Origin: Planctomycetota bacterium
GTDB taxonomy: Bacteria > Planctomycetota > Planctomycetia > Planctomycetales > Planctomycetaceae
Direction of reading: 5' to 3'
DNA: 64,000 bases
Assembly (NCBI GenBank): GCA_014584345.1
Contig: JACTNB010000033.1
Coordinates: 248,001 to 312,000 of the forward strand
Both the position numbers and the translations under genes were made by a program. The notes under the pieces are model-generated. The model was not told the origin of the DNA. It ran no database searches and worked only from the letters and a program-made list of their open reading frames with translations. The first letter of the stretch is position 1; every line of letters starts with the position of its first letter. Below are positions 17,489 to 26,942 of the stretch, piece after piece.

Positions 17489-17842
17489 ATGAAAACGACC
17501 ACCGTCCTTTGTGCAGTGTTGATTTTTCTGGCGGGTACGGCCGCAGTTGTCGCCCAGACGGATCGGCATAGTTGGCGGCCCCCCGGCGACAGAACGCTGA
17601 ATGCCTGGGCAGGCAGCCCCAATTATCGGAACTACTCACGGGGTTACGTGTATCGCAGTCCCAGCTACTATGTCCAGCCCCCGTATTACGCCCCCTATTC
17701 GTACGGGACCTATTACGGCCCTTCCCCCTATGGGATGTATTACGCTCCCAGGCCCTACGGTTTTGTGGCTCCGCATGGTGCCTATCCGTATGTTCCCGCG
17801 CCGTATTATCAGTATCAGTATCATTACTGGTACGGATATTGA
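17489..17842 (+). CDS. small secreted Tyr/Pro-rich protein
   Basis: 117 aa from the ATG at 17489. An upstream ATG at 17447 would place 14 polar residues before the signal peptide. The start has a classical signal peptide (MKTTTVLCAVLIFLAGTAAVVAQ). The mature part is dominated by Tyr, Pro and Gly in loose repeats such as YYVQPPYYAPYSYGTYYG and YGMYYAPRPYG, with no cysteine. It resembles no enzyme, and a structural or matrix role in the envelope is only a guess. Two further secreted low-complexity proteins follow on the same strand. Confidence 0.72.
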   Translation: MKTTTVLCAVLIFLAGTAAVVAQTDRHSWRPPGDRTLNAWAGSPNYRNYSRGYVYRSPSYYVQPPYYAPYSYGTYYGPSPYGMYYAPRPYGFVAPHGAYPYVPAPYYQYQYHYWYGY

Positions 17843-18153
17843 ACGACTGCGACGACGCCTTTGCCGCCTCTTGGCAAGTACCCCACGCATGACCGCGAAC
17901 GGGGGAGTCTCCCCGTTGCCCCTGCGTCCCAAGCGGCCTGCGCGGTTGACTGTTTTTGGCATCCGGGAGGCAATATTCCTGAAAAGTGGGCGTTGTATGA
18001 AAAAAACATGTCCCCAACAGGGCAGAGTCCTCGCTAAGTAGAACAGAGGGAACTCCGCGAGCAGAACGCTCTGCTGGGGTATTCGACACGACGTACGCAC
18101 GGCAGGCAATGGCTTCGAGTGCGACCTTGGAACTTTAGCAAGAGGATCAAGTC
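17843..18153. other. 311-nt gap between two secreted-protein genes
   Basis: A 7-bp inverted repeat AACGGGG/CCCCGTT lies at 17898-17917 without a T-run. No gene is seen. The gap suggests that the downstream gene has its own promoter. Confidence 0.4.
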
Positions 18154-18435
18154 ATGAGAAAATACATCTTCTGCACCGTGGCACTGGTGGGACTTTTGTT
18201 CCTGGGACGTCCCGCGGAGGCCAGGCATGTGACGTGGGGATTCAGTGTCGGTAATGGCTACTATGGCTATAACATGGCCTATCCCGGCCATTGGCATTAC
18301 GGCTACGCACCTGCCTGTCACACCCACCGTGGGTATGTGATGCGCTACGATTACCAACCGGGATGGCATACGGGACACCATTATTACGCACCCCGATCGC
18401 ACCAGTTTCGCTATCGGGAACGATACCGCTGGTAA
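18154..18435 (+). CDS. small secreted Tyr/His-rich protein
   Basis: 93 aa. AGAGGA lies 6-11 nt before the ATG. The signal peptide (MRKYIFCTVALVGLLFLGRPAEA) is followed by ~70 residues rich in Tyr, His, Gly and Trp (GYYGYNMAYPGHWHYGY, WHTGHHYYAPRSHQF) with one Cys. The many His could bind metal, but no known motif is present. Family unknown. The gene lies 83 nt before the large Ser/Arg-rich secreted protein gene. Confidence 0.72.
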   Translation: MRKYIFCTVALVGLLFLGRPAEARHVTWGFSVGNGYYGYNMAYPGHWHYGYAPACHTHRGYVMRYDYQPGWHTGHHYYAPRSHQFRYRERYRW

Positions 18436-18518
18436 CGCGTGCCCCTGAAACAAGAACAAGAGGACACGGGAGATTTGCCGGAAGGCTTTCCGGTTCCTGA
18501 TGTAAATAAGGTAATACG

Positions 18519-20579
18519 ATGAAATACTTCAGAAAAAGTATTATAGCCGTCCTGTTTACCAGCTTGCTGGTTCCCTACGATGTCAGCGTCTTCGGGCAAA
18601 GAGGACGTGGCGGAGGGGGTGGTGGCGGTGGGGGCGGTAAACCTTCGACTCAGTCTTCGTCGAATCGAGGCAGCGTGCCAAGCCGGTCTCAGAACACGTC
18701 CTCGCGAAGCAGCCGCTCGCAGAACACGCCGTCCGCATCCAGCCGCTCAAACCCGAGTAGTCCTGGCCCTGCCGTGAATCGCAGCACACCGAGCCGGGCT
18801 CCGAGTCGATCCCCGAGTGTGAATACCAATCAAAGACAGCCGCAACGGACCGAGCCGCGGTCGAGCAGCCCCGGCCGTGCCGAATCTGGCACCACACGCG
18901 GCCCGATAACGACGTCACCCCCCCGGAGTGGCCCCTCGGGTAATAGCGGACGCAATATAACAACCCCACCTTCTTCGCCTCGTAGTAGCAGGCCGAGTGT
19001 CGAAACACCCAGTCGATCTCTGCGCTCGCCTGGATCCCTGCCACAACAAACCCCGCAGCAGGACACAAGCCCCGCAAGTCCGCGATCGGCGGAACGTCTC
19101 CCCGGCAGAACGCCTTTCCCGGGGACTCGAGAATCGCAGTCTTTACCGACCCGCCCCGAGGTAACGCGGTCGAATCCGGAAAATCGCGGTGGCGGTTCCG
19201 AATCCTTGCGGCAACGATTGGAGACTTACCGTGGCGAAGTTCGCCAGCGTCTGGAAAGTCGCGAGGGGCCACCTCAGCGAGGACCGGTCAACCCTCAGTC
19301 CTCCGACGCGATTCCTCGCGTCGATCAACCGCGTCCACAACGATCACCACAAACCGATCGCGGCCCGGGCACGCGTGGCGAGCGTTTCCCCACCGGAGAG
19401 AGCCGGAATTTGCAGCGGCCCGAAACTCGGGGCGACCGCGGCCCAGCAAGCGGCGATACGCGTCTCCCCTCGGGACGCGAACCTGGCGAGAATCAGCCGC
19501 GACTGAACGAGAGCCGGTTGCGCGAAGGCCCGCGCAGTGCCGGCGACACGCGCCAAGATTGGCGTGAACAATTCCGTCGCGAACTGGGGACCCGAACGCC
19601 TGGAGGACGCCCACCGGTGCAACGGACGATCCCCTCCCGGGAATACTTCAACCGGGATCGGGACAATCAGTCCCTGTCCTACTTGAGGCTCCGCGATCCC
19701 GATGTCGTCAGTCGCATTGCCCGGAATCCACAAAATCCCCAGCAGTGGTTGCGAACCCAGAATTATCGTATCCGACCGCTGAGCAACAACTGGCAGCAGA
19801 CGGTCCGTTACCGTTCGGGCCGCCCCATCGATTACGTAACGCATGGCCCCCGCATCGCGAACCGCCTTGTCTGGTGGAGGGCGCTGCAGTTGACTGGATA
19901 CCGCTGGAACCGAACGAACTACGTCTACTACGATTTCTGGCGACGTCCCCTGGGAATCTACTACTGGAATGTGTTCCGCCCGGGAGCGCGGTTCCTGGTC
20001 CCTCATTACAACCGCTTTTGCCGGGGTAGCTACGTGGTTTACAGTGGAAACTACTACTATTACCCGGAAACCTACGCGCAAAGTCCCGAGGTAACCGAAC
20101 CTCCCGAACCCGTGGCGATGGAGTACGGCGACTTTGCCTTTGTGCGGGATCTGGCCTATCGCTTCGAAAGGATGACGAACAGCATCTGTCTGGACTTGTA
20201 CTACAATTATCGCAGCAATCCGGAATTCGAAACGGTGTACCGTGAAGCCTATGACCTGCTGCTGGCAGCCAAGGAAGTGCTGCAGGCAGCCGAGCGGGGT
20301 GATCAACAAGCCGCCGGCGAGTGGTTGTATGGTCTGGACCAGTTGTTCTACCACCTCTTGGACCAGGTAGCCGACTGGGAACGGACCGAACAGAAACCGA
20401 TCGCGGACGGAGATATCCTGTCGAAGTTGGCCTTGGCCGAAGCCACGTTGCAACACCTGATGTTCGACGTCGGCGTGGAACCGTCCTTCGAAATCGTGGA
20501 CGAGACTGCCCCCTTACCTGGACCGGAGGCGGGAGGCAATCCGGCACCGATGATCACGCTTCCCCCTCTCGACAAGTGA
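18519..20579 (+). CDS. secreted low-complexity (Ser/Arg/Pro/Gly) protein with folded C-terminal part
   Basis: 686 aa. A signal peptide (MKYFRKSIIAVLFTSLLVPYDVSVFG) is followed by a run of 10 glycines and then ~340 residues of Ser-, Arg-, Pro- and Thr-rich disordered sequence. From about residue 370 the sequence becomes normal. One block is rich in aromatic residues (YVYYDFWRRPLGIYYWNVFRP, YVVYSGNYYYYPETYA). A helical block with acidic residues follows (FAFVRDLAYRFERM, EVLQAAERGDQQAAGEWLYGLDQLFYHLLDQV). I recognise no family. The protein is likely exported and basic in its first half, as for a polymer- or matrix-binding protein. Confidence 0.75.
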   Translation: MKYFRKSIIAVLFTSLLVPYDVSVFGQRGRGGGGGGGGGGKPSTQSSSNRGSVPSRSQNTSSRSSRSQNTPSASSRSNPSSPGPAVNRSTPSRAPSRSPSVNTNQRQPQRTEPRSSSPGRAESGTTRGPITTSPPRSGPSGNSGRNITTPPSSPRSSRPSVETPSRSLRSPGSLPQQTPQQDTSPASPRSAERLPGRTPFPGTRESQSLPTRPEVTRSNPENRGGGSESLRQRLETYRGEVRQRLESREGPPQRGPVNPQSSDAIPRVDQPRPQRSPQTDRGPGTRGERFPTGESRNLQRPETRGDRGPASGDTRLPSGREPGENQPRLNESRLREGPRSAGDTRQDWREQFRRELGTRTPGGRPPVQRTIPSREYFNRDRDNQSLSYLRLRDPDVVSRIARNPQNPQQWLRTQNYRIRPLSNNWQQTVRYRSGRPIDYVTHGPRIANRLVWWRALQLTGYRWNRTNYVYYDFWRRPLGIYYWNVFRPGARFLVPHYNRFCRGSYVVYSGNYYYYPETYAQSPEVTEPPEPVAMEYGDFAFVRDLAYRFERMTNSICLDLYYNYRSNPEFETVYREAYDLLLAAKEVLQAAERGDQQAAGEWLYGLDQLFYHLLDQVADWERTEQKPIADGDILSKLALAEATLQHLMFDVGVEPSFEIVDETAPLPGPEAGGNPAPMITLPPLDK

Positions 20580-20605
20580 AGCCGTTTGCATCCGCCAAGC
20601 AACAA

Positions 20606-20634
20606 CAGGCAGGTTTCCCGGAGAAACCTGCCTG
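20606..20634. terminator. bidirectional terminator candidate
   Basis: A perfect 12-bp stem (20606-20617 with 20623-20634; CAGGCAGGTTTC/GAAACCTGCCTG) with a 5-nt loop, between two convergent genes. Only weak T-richness follows on each side. Confidence 0.55.
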
Positions 20635-20660
20635 CTTGCTTGTCGTGGCTACGGCGGAGA

Positions 20661-22130
20661 TCAGGCGAGCAGTTCCGATACGACGCGGCATTCCTGACCA
20701 TCGGTCAGCGTCTGTTGCTGGGTGTTTCGGAGAAACGTCAATTTGTCGTGTTCCAGGCCGAACAGGTGGAGAATGGTTGCGTGATAGTCGGCATGCGTCA
20801 CGATATTATCCACGGCCTGATAGCCGAAATCGTCCGTCGCGCCATGCGCATAGCCTCGCTTGAAGCCGCCACCGGCAACCCACATGCTGAAGCCGTACGT
20901 GTTGTGATCGCGCCCGATTTTGTCCCGGCTGCCATCGTTTTCGATGACGGGAAGCCGCCCCATTTCACCGCCCCAATGCACGATGGTTTCATCCAGCAGG
21001 CCACGCTGCTTCAAATCCTTGACGAGGGCCGCCGAGGGTTGGTCGACCTTCTTGCAGGCCAGCGGCAAACTTTTGAATAACCCGCCATGGTGATCCCAGA
21101 ACTGATTGGAGGTGAAGATCTGCACGAAACGAACTCCCCGCTCGATCAATCTGCGGGCAATGAGGCAGCGTTGTCCGTATTCGGCACAAGCAGGGTCGTT
21201 CAGACCGTACATTTCCTGAGTGGCCTTTGTTTCGCGCGAGAGATCGAGTGCTTCCTTAGCAGCATGCTGCATCTGCGCTGCCAATTCATACGAGGCAATC
21301 CGGGCTTGTAGTTCGAGATGCCCCGGACGCGAGGAAAGATGCCGCTGATTGAGTCGGTTCAGCAACTCCAGCGCCCGGGCCTGCGGTTCCCCCTGAAGAT
21401 GCTTGGGAACATCCAGATTCAGGATGCGTGGTTCCTGGGGACGAATGACTGTTCCCTGATAGAGCGCGGGCAACCAGCCGTTCGACCAGTTTTCGGTTCC
21501 CATCACGGGGAGTTGCCCGGGGTCGATGAGCGCCAGATAGGCCGGCAAACTGCGGGTTTCCGCCCCGAGGGCATAGGTTAGCCAGCTCCCCAGAGTTGGT
21601 CGGCCAGAAAGGATACGGCCTGTGTTCAGCGCGGTGATCGACTGGCCATGATTATTGACGCCGGTATGCGCGCTGCGGATTAACGTGAGTTCGTCCGCGA
21701 TTTCCCCGGTGCGGGGAATCAATTCGGAAAGTTCCATGCCGCATTCCCCCTGGGGACTGAACTTCCACGGAGAAGCCAGAATCTTGGAGGTGGCGTTGGC
21801 GCGATCGTCGTATTTCAAATCCCCAGGGTACTCCCCGCCATCGTGTTTGGTCATTTCAGGCTTGGGATCGAACAGATCGTGATGACTGGGCCCTCCCTGC
21901 ATCCATAACGAGATCATGGCCTTGGCACGGGGTTCATGATGCGGCGGCTTGGGCAGGGTGTCGAAAACCTGAGGGACCAGGGAGGGTGCCTTGGGGATCT
22001 CGGCGGAAAGTCGTTGTTGGCCGGCAAAATAATTCAGAGCCACTCCACTCAAGCTGAACACGGATCCGGCCAGGAAGTGCCGTCGGCCACTGTTGCTGAG
22101 CGGGATCTCTGGTTGGGAGGCAGGACTCAT
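20661..22130 (-). CDS. DUF1501 protein, Tat-exported
   Basis: 489 aa. The N-terminus SGRRHFLAGSVFSLSGVAL is a Tat-type signal. The body is the DUF1501 family of the alkaline-phosphatase/sulfatase-like fold: ISLWMQGGPSHHDLFDPKPEM, HTGVNNHGQS, CLIARRLIERGVRFVQIF, GRDHNTYGFSMWVAGGGFKRG and a final GLEHDKLTFLRN. Function is not established; in planctomycetes it almost always partners a cytochrome/DUF1549/DUF1553 protein. That partner is the upstream gene, which ends 66 nt before this start, so the two form an operon. Confidence 0.9.
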   Translation of the reverse strand: MSPASQPEIPLSNSGRRHFLAGSVFSLSGVALNYFAGQQRLSAEIPKAPSLVPQVFDTLPKPPHHEPRAKAMISLWMQGGPSHHDLFDPKPEMTKHDGGEYPGDLKYDDRANATSKILASPWKFSPQGECGMELSELIPRTGEIADELTLIRSAHTGVNNHGQSITALNTGRILSGRPTLGSWLTYALGAETRSLPAYLALIDPGQLPVMGTENWSNGWLPALYQGTVIRPQEPRILNLDVPKHLQGEPQARALELLNRLNQRHLSSRPGHLELQARIASYELAAQMQHAAKEALDLSRETKATQEMYGLNDPACAEYGQRCLIARRLIERGVRFVQIFTSNQFWDHHGGLFKSLPLACKKVDQPSAALVKDLKQRGLLDETIVHWGGEMGRLPVIENDGSRDKIGRDHNTYGFSMWVAGGGFKRGYAHGATDDFGYQAVDNIVTHADYHATILHLFGLEHDKLTFLRNTQQQTLTDGQECRVVSELLA

Positions 22131-22196
22131 GGGATGGAACCTTGTCGTTTTGGCCTGGCACGTGTGTCAGGCGTATCGAACGGATTGATCGATCGG

Positions 22197-24809
22197 TTAT
22201 TCGAGATACAGGAATTCATTGGAACTCAGCAGGATCTGGCAAAGATTGGCCAGTGCCTGCTGACGGGGTTGTTCTTCCTTTCCGGCGCGGGCGGCCAGGG
22301 TGGCTTCCTGTTCTTCGAGAAACTGGCGGGTGTCGGCCTGTTCGCTCTGATCGGGTTGCCGGGCGTAGATCAATTCCCAAAGCCGAACAATGATCGCGTC
22401 GGTGTTCGATTGAAATTCCGCCTGCAACTGCCGCGCACAGGCGTCGGCCTGGGTCATCACGAAATCGCCATTCATCAGCATCAGGGATTGCGTGGCCACC
22501 GTGGAACTGTTGCGTTGTTCGCAGAGCGGTTCCATCCGGGGTAAATCAAAGGTTTCGAACATCGACAGGGGGCGACTGCGGCGGGCTTGCACATAAATAC
22601 TGCGGCGCAGATCCTCGCCTTTCATATCGATGACCGGGCCGGGGCGTCCCGCGCTGAGGTTCTCGATACCAATAACCCACTGGCCCACGGGATCGGACAT
22701 GACGGGCACGGGAGGCCCGAATGCTTTCGTGTTGAGTCTTCCGCTGATTGAGAGAATCATGTCGCGGACCACTTCCGCTTCCAGACGTTTCAGGCGGGAA
22801 CTACCGAACAAAGCCATGTCGGGATCGGCAGCAAGATACTCCGGATTGGATGACAGCGACTGGCGATACGTCCGCGACAGCAGCACCATGCGGATGAACT
22901 GTTTGATATTCCAGCCAGATTCCACGAATTCCGCCGCCAGCCAGTCCAGCAATTCGGGATGGCTCGGCCGTTCTCCCAGACGACCAAAGTCCGCGGGGGT
23001 CGTGACAATCCCCCGCCCCAGCAGATGCAGCCACATGCGGTTCACGAAAACCCGACTGGTCAGCGGATGCCGGCCATCGACGAGTTGTTTGGCGAAGGCA
23101 AGTCGGCGTCCCGTGGTTGGCAGGCTGTCGTCGTTTTCCGGAATTTCGCCGGGGACGACCTGCTGCAGAATCGACAACCCCGCCGGTTGGACTTGTTCTC
23201 GCGGTTGATGGTGATCTCCACGATAAAACACAAATGTGGGGGGAACCTCGCCCGGCGTTTCGGTCAGCGCCCGCAGGAATTTTTCCTCGGGTTTCTTTTG
23301 ACGCAGCGCGGCGATCTCCTCGTCAATTTTTTTCAGTTCATCGGCGGCCGCCTTGTCGTACAAGTACAGCGACCCCGCGGTGATCGCGAGGCTGGGATAT
23401 TTCTTGAAGACGGCTTTTTGCTCTGGAGTGCGATCCTTCTCTTCCAGCGGACGGGCAGCCGACGCCAACGCACGTTCTTCTTCCGACAATTTATCCAGTT
23501 CCTTCTGGAAATTACGGTTCAGGAACTCTTCCAGCTTGGTCTTGCGAACGTCCATGATCTGGAGCACTTCCCTCTCGATTTCCAGTGCTCGTGCCCGGTC
23601 TTCGTCGGTGTACAGGGAAAGCTGCCGCTGTTGAGGTGTTTTCCATTTCTTGGCATTCAGGGCCGGTTCGAAAATCGCGCGCATCCGATAATAATCGGCC
23701 TGCGGAATCGGATCGTAGCGGTGTTCGTGGCATTGAGCACACTCGACCGTCAATCCCAGCAGGCCTCCACTCACGATCTCCAGTGTGTCGGCAATCACTT
23801 CGTTGCGCGTCAGGTCGATGTCCAACTGGCTGGCCATTGTTCCGTCGGGTGCCATGCGGAGATACCCCGTCGCCGCCAGTTTATCAATGTCTTCGGGGGA
23901 CATGTTTTTGTACGGGGGGGCCACCATTTCATCGCCCGCCAATTGTTCGAGTACGAATTGATCGTAAGGCTTGTTCGCATTGAAGGCTCGAATCACGTAA
24001 TCGCGGTATTGCCAAGCCCATTTGCGTTCCGGATCGGTTGTCGTCACCCCCTCCGAATCTGCATAACCGGCGATATCCAGCCAGTGCCGCGCCCAGCGTT
24101 CCCCGAAATGCGGATCCGCCAGCAGGCGATCCACCAGTTTTTCCCAGGCATCCGGACTTTCGTCGGCTTCGAATTCCCGCACCATTTCAGGCGTGGGTGG
24201 GAGCCCCCATAAATCGAAGCAGGCACGGCGAATCAGCGTGCGACGATCCGCTTCGGGAGAAAACTGAAAACCGGCTTGTTCGAGCCTCGACAAAATGAAC
24301 CGATCCAAAGGCTGAGCAATCTGCTCCTCCCGTGTTACCGGAGGGAGCGCGGGACGCTGAACAGGTTGAAACGACCACCAGTTCTGATCTTCCAGAGAAA
24401 TGACCAGACCCCGAGCCAGGGTTTCCGGCTCGGAACGCAACGTGGGCGCGGAGGCTGCAATCCACTGCTCCAGGACCTGTTGTTGCTCTGCGGACAAGGG
24501 ATGCCCCGAACCCGAGGGGGGCATCTCGCCAGAACGGATGCGGTCCAACAGATAACTTTCCTCGGGATGACCAGGGACCAAGGCAGGCCCGGAATCTCCC
24601 CCCTGCACCAGAAAACGCCTGAGCCGCAAATCCAGATTCCCCCCTACTTCATCCGTTTCGCCGTGACATTGAAAACAGGCGGCCTGCAGGAGCGGGCGAA
24701 TATCCTTCTCGAACGTCAGGGAGGCCTCGGGACGCACGTGCTCTTCCGCCGCTAGAATCGGGGAGAGGCAAACGGCCACGGCGCAACAGGCGAAGGAAAG
24801 AATGCGCAT
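22197..24809 (-). CDS. PSCyt1-DUF1549-DUF1553 protein
   Basis: 870 aa with a signal peptide (cleavage near ILAAEE). The N-terminal planctomycete cytochrome c domain binds heme through C45-x-x-C48-H49 (CFQCH). DUF1549 follows (DRFILSRLEQAGF, RHWLDIAGYADSEG, PYDQFVLEQLAGDE, CAQCHEHRYDPI). A coiled-coil stretch around residues 400-500 (EREVLQIMDVRKTKLEEFL) comes before DUF1553 (HPLTSRVFVNRMWLHLLGRGIV, WNIKQFIRMVLLSRTYRQS). These multi-domain proteins are periplasmic and presumably redox-active, with unknown substrate. It is the first gene of an operon with the DUF1501 gene. Confidence 0.92.
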   Translation of the reverse strand: MRILSFACCAVAVCLSPILAAEEHVRPEASLTFEKDIRPLLQAACFQCHGETDEVGGNLDLRLRRFLVQGGDSGPALVPGHPEESYLLDRIRSGEMPPSGSGHPLSAEQQQVLEQWIAASAPTLRSEPETLARGLVISLEDQNWWSFQPVQRPALPPVTREEQIAQPLDRFILSRLEQAGFQFSPEADRRTLIRRACFDLWGLPPTPEMVREFEADESPDAWEKLVDRLLADPHFGERWARHWLDIAGYADSEGVTTTDPERKWAWQYRDYVIRAFNANKPYDQFVLEQLAGDEMVAPPYKNMSPEDIDKLAATGYLRMAPDGTMASQLDIDLTRNEVIADTLEIVSGGLLGLTVECAQCHEHRYDPIPQADYYRMRAIFEPALNAKKWKTPQQRQLSLYTDEDRARALEIEREVLQIMDVRKTKLEEFLNRNFQKELDKLSEEERALASAARPLEEKDRTPEQKAVFKKYPSLAITAGSLYLYDKAAADELKKIDEEIAALRQKKPEEKFLRALTETPGEVPPTFVFYRGDHHQPREQVQPAGLSILQQVVPGEIPENDDSLPTTGRRLAFAKQLVDGRHPLTSRVFVNRMWLHLLGRGIVTTPADFGRLGERPSHPELLDWLAAEFVESGWNIKQFIRMVLLSRTYRQSLSSNPEYLAADPDMALFGSSRLKRLEAEVVRDMILSISGRLNTKAFGPPVPVMSDPVGQWVIGIENLSAGRPGPVIDMKGEDLRRSIYVQARRSRPLSMFETFDLPRMEPLCEQRNSSTVATQSLMLMNGDFVMTQADACARQLQAEFQSNTDAIIVRLWELIYARQPDQSEQADTRQFLEEQEATLAARAGKEEQPRQQALANLCQILLSSNEFLYLE

Positions 24810-24957
24810 GGAACTGTTCTCGCGGAGGGAGGTATCAGGCTGGGATATACCGAGGTATCAGTTCGAGGCTACCAAGTATCCCCGGAATGTCAATAGGAAA
24901 CCGGGAGCCAAGGGTTCGGGTGGCCCTTTGGGAGTGACATCACGGACGGTCATAAGG

Positions 24958-25368
24958 TCAATTGCTGGTCAGGTCGAAATTGAATTCCGCTTGCCCACCC
25001 TTGCTGACATCGATCTGCAGCTCAGTTCGAGCGTTGTATTTATCGGGAATGTATTGTTCGACGACCGGAGTTTGTTCACCTGGATTGGAGGTATCGAATT
25101 TACCGGGAACTTCCCGCGTGGCGGTTATACTGACGGCCTGTTGCCCGGCATTCAGCCGCACTGTGTATTTTCCATCGGTGAAGTTAACCGCTTGAGGCAG
25201 AAGCTGTGTATCAACGGGACGAAAAATGATTTGCCCCTGGGCGACGGGAACGCCATCGAAGGTAATCGTCCCTTGAACCGGGTATGTGGCTGGCCCCTGG
25301 CTGCCCCCACAGCCGACCAGCGAAATTCCAGCAAGCAGAACGAGCAGACTAACAGAACAACGACACAT
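24958..25368 (-). CDS. small lipoprotein of the type paired with DUF1559 proteins
   Basis: 136 aa from the ATG at 25368; the longer frame upstream has no signal-like start. The lipobox LVGC places the lipidated Cys at position 20. The mature part is beta-rich: YPVQGTITFDGVPVAQGQIIFRPVD, then GKYTVRLNAGQQAVSITA and a C-terminal AEFNFDLTSN. This is the planctomycete carboxypeptidase-regulatory-like fold. It lies ~246 nt after the DUF1559 gene, an arrangement very common in this phylum. Role unknown. Confidence 0.8.
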   Translation of the reverse strand: MCRCSVSLLVLLAGISLVGCGGSQGPATYPVQGTITFDGVPVAQGQIIFRPVDTQLLPQAVNFTDGKYTVRLNAGQQAVSITATREVPGKFDTSNPGEQTPVVEQYIPDKYNARTELQIDVSKGGQAEFNFDLTSN

Positions 25369-25614
25369 GGAAATGGCCCCGCAAACAGATAAGTGACTAG
25401 GTGATCGGTAAACAATGGGCAAGTGATGACACAAACGGCGAGACGGCACACAAATTATATACACGGGCGGCGCAAGTTCCGGCCCGTGCGAAGCGAACTC
25501 GAAAATCGTCCTCGGTTTCCGGGAGTGCCAGCATTCGAGACGCATAACCGAATCGGATCGGCCGCTGCGGTTATGCCGTCTCGTGGAAATTCCTCCAGGC
25601 AAAGGTTCCCGAAA

Positions 25615-26529
25615 TTAGAATTCGCCCAGAACCTGTCCGTCCATGCGGTGCCCCAGATTTTGATACGTGACGCGGTGGATATTGCTGGAGAGGAAACGGA
25701 CACTCCCATCCGCCAGGGCAGCCTGCACTCCCCCTTTGTGATAACTCCGCAGGTAGTTGAATCGCGTGGATTGATTGGTGATACAGGGAGCATTCGGCCA
25801 AGTGGTGGATTTACACAAATAATTCTGGTCCGAGATGGGAGTATTGGGAACTTCCTGGGTCGAAAAGGTCCCTTCCCCGTGGGCTCCGCCGATCCCGTAG
25901 CAACCCGGGCAGCCCCAATGCGTAGACGTGGCAGCCTGTCCCCGCGCAATTACTTCACCCACCATCAACGTATTCGAAGTGCCATCGGTGAGGGAGCCCA
26001 TGTCGATTCTCGAATTGTAGAAAAACATGCCGTTGCCTGTGCCCGTGGTCACCGCAACGTTTCCATGATTCCCGACATAATTCCCCTGGCCCCTGCCGGT
26101 CGTATCGGCTTGTCCCGGTGTGGAGGGATCGGAGGGGCAGACATACCCGGGAACCTTTAATTGGTACAGTTCGGGATTGGCGATGTGGTGCACAAATTGA
26201 GAAAGATCGGCGGCATACTTATCGTACAACGCCGCCTGCTCCATAAAGGGGAGAATCTGGTGCGCCCAGGTGCAGCGATCGTGGTAGGAACCATAATTTG
26301 GAGCCGCGCCATAGGATCCCTTCACCATGAACCCATAGGGAAACACCCCATGGGTATCGTGGTAATTATGGAGTGCGAGAGAAATTTGCTTCAGATTATT
26401 CTTGCAACTGGATCGCCGCGCCGCTTCACGAGCCTGTTGCACCGCGGGCAGCAACAAAGCGACAAGTATGGCGATGATGGCGATAACCACCAACAGTTCG
26501 ATCAACGTAAACGCACGACGCGGGGACAT
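25615..26529 (-). CDS. DUF1559 prepilin-like protein
   Basis: 304 aa. A type IV prepilin-type N-terminus (RRAFTLIELLVVIAIIAILVALLLPAVQQAREAARR) has Ala instead of the usual Gly before the FTLIE cleavage site. DUF1559 (SBP_bac_10) follows, with SCKNNLKQISLALHNYHDTHGVFP and the terminal H-x-GG-x5-ADGSVRFLS signature. It belongs to a very large paralogous family in planctomycetes with unclear function, probably envelope-exposed pseudopilins. An AGGAGATG overlaps the region just before the ATG. Confidence 0.92.
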   Translation of the reverse strand: MSPRRAFTLIELLVVIAIIAILVALLLPAVQQAREAARRSSCKNNLKQISLALHNYHDTHGVFPYGFMVKGSYGAAPNYGSYHDRCTWAHQILPFMEQAALYDKYAADLSQFVHHIANPELYQLKVPGYVCPSDPSTPGQADTTGRGQGNYVGNHGNVAVTTGTGNGMFFYNSRIDMGSLTDGTSNTLMVGEVIARGQAATSTHWGCPGCYGIGGAHGEGTFSTQEVPNTPISDQNYLCKSTTWPNAPCITNQSTRFNYLRSYHKGGVQAALADGSVRFLSSNIHRVTYQNLGHRMDGQVLGEF

Positions 26530-26942
26530 GACATCTCCTTCTGGACCGTTATAAACAATGGACTAATACAAATTCTCATTCCTGCTCGACCAACATCCGT
26601 TGCCCCGGGCACCCCGGAACAGCATCCCCAAACCTACTGCATTTTTCGTTCCAATGCCGCTCAATTGCTGCTCTTCCGGAACCAGGCTTCATTCGCTAAG
26701 AAACGGCCAAGGGGTTTGCCATGTAACCCTACTGATCGCATGCTTGTTTTCTCGACAGCGTCGCAAATTTCTCGTGCAATCATAAGTCGGCCTTGATCCT
26801 ACCGGCCGAAAATTCCTGCAGCAACAGGATTCAGGAAATTATCGCCAAGATATCTCAAGATATCTTGGCGAGCACGGCGTTGTCACGGGCGGGTCATTCC
26901 AGAGTTTCGGTTTCTAAAAAAAATTACCCTGAAAACGCGGCG
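26530..26942. other. 413-nt gap between ceramidase-like and DUF1559 genes
   Basis: No gene is seen. It holds a perfect 12-bp hairpin (26843-26870), annotated separately, and otherwise presumably the DUF1559 promoter. Confidence 0.45.
26843..26870 (-). terminator. strong hairpin, possible terminator
   Basis: CGCCAAGATATC (26843-26854), loop TCAA, GATATCTTGGCG (26859-26870): a perfect 12-bp stem, 73 nt past the ceramidase-like stop. The minus-strand sequence after it (ATAATTTCC) is only weakly T-rich. Confidence 0.45.
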
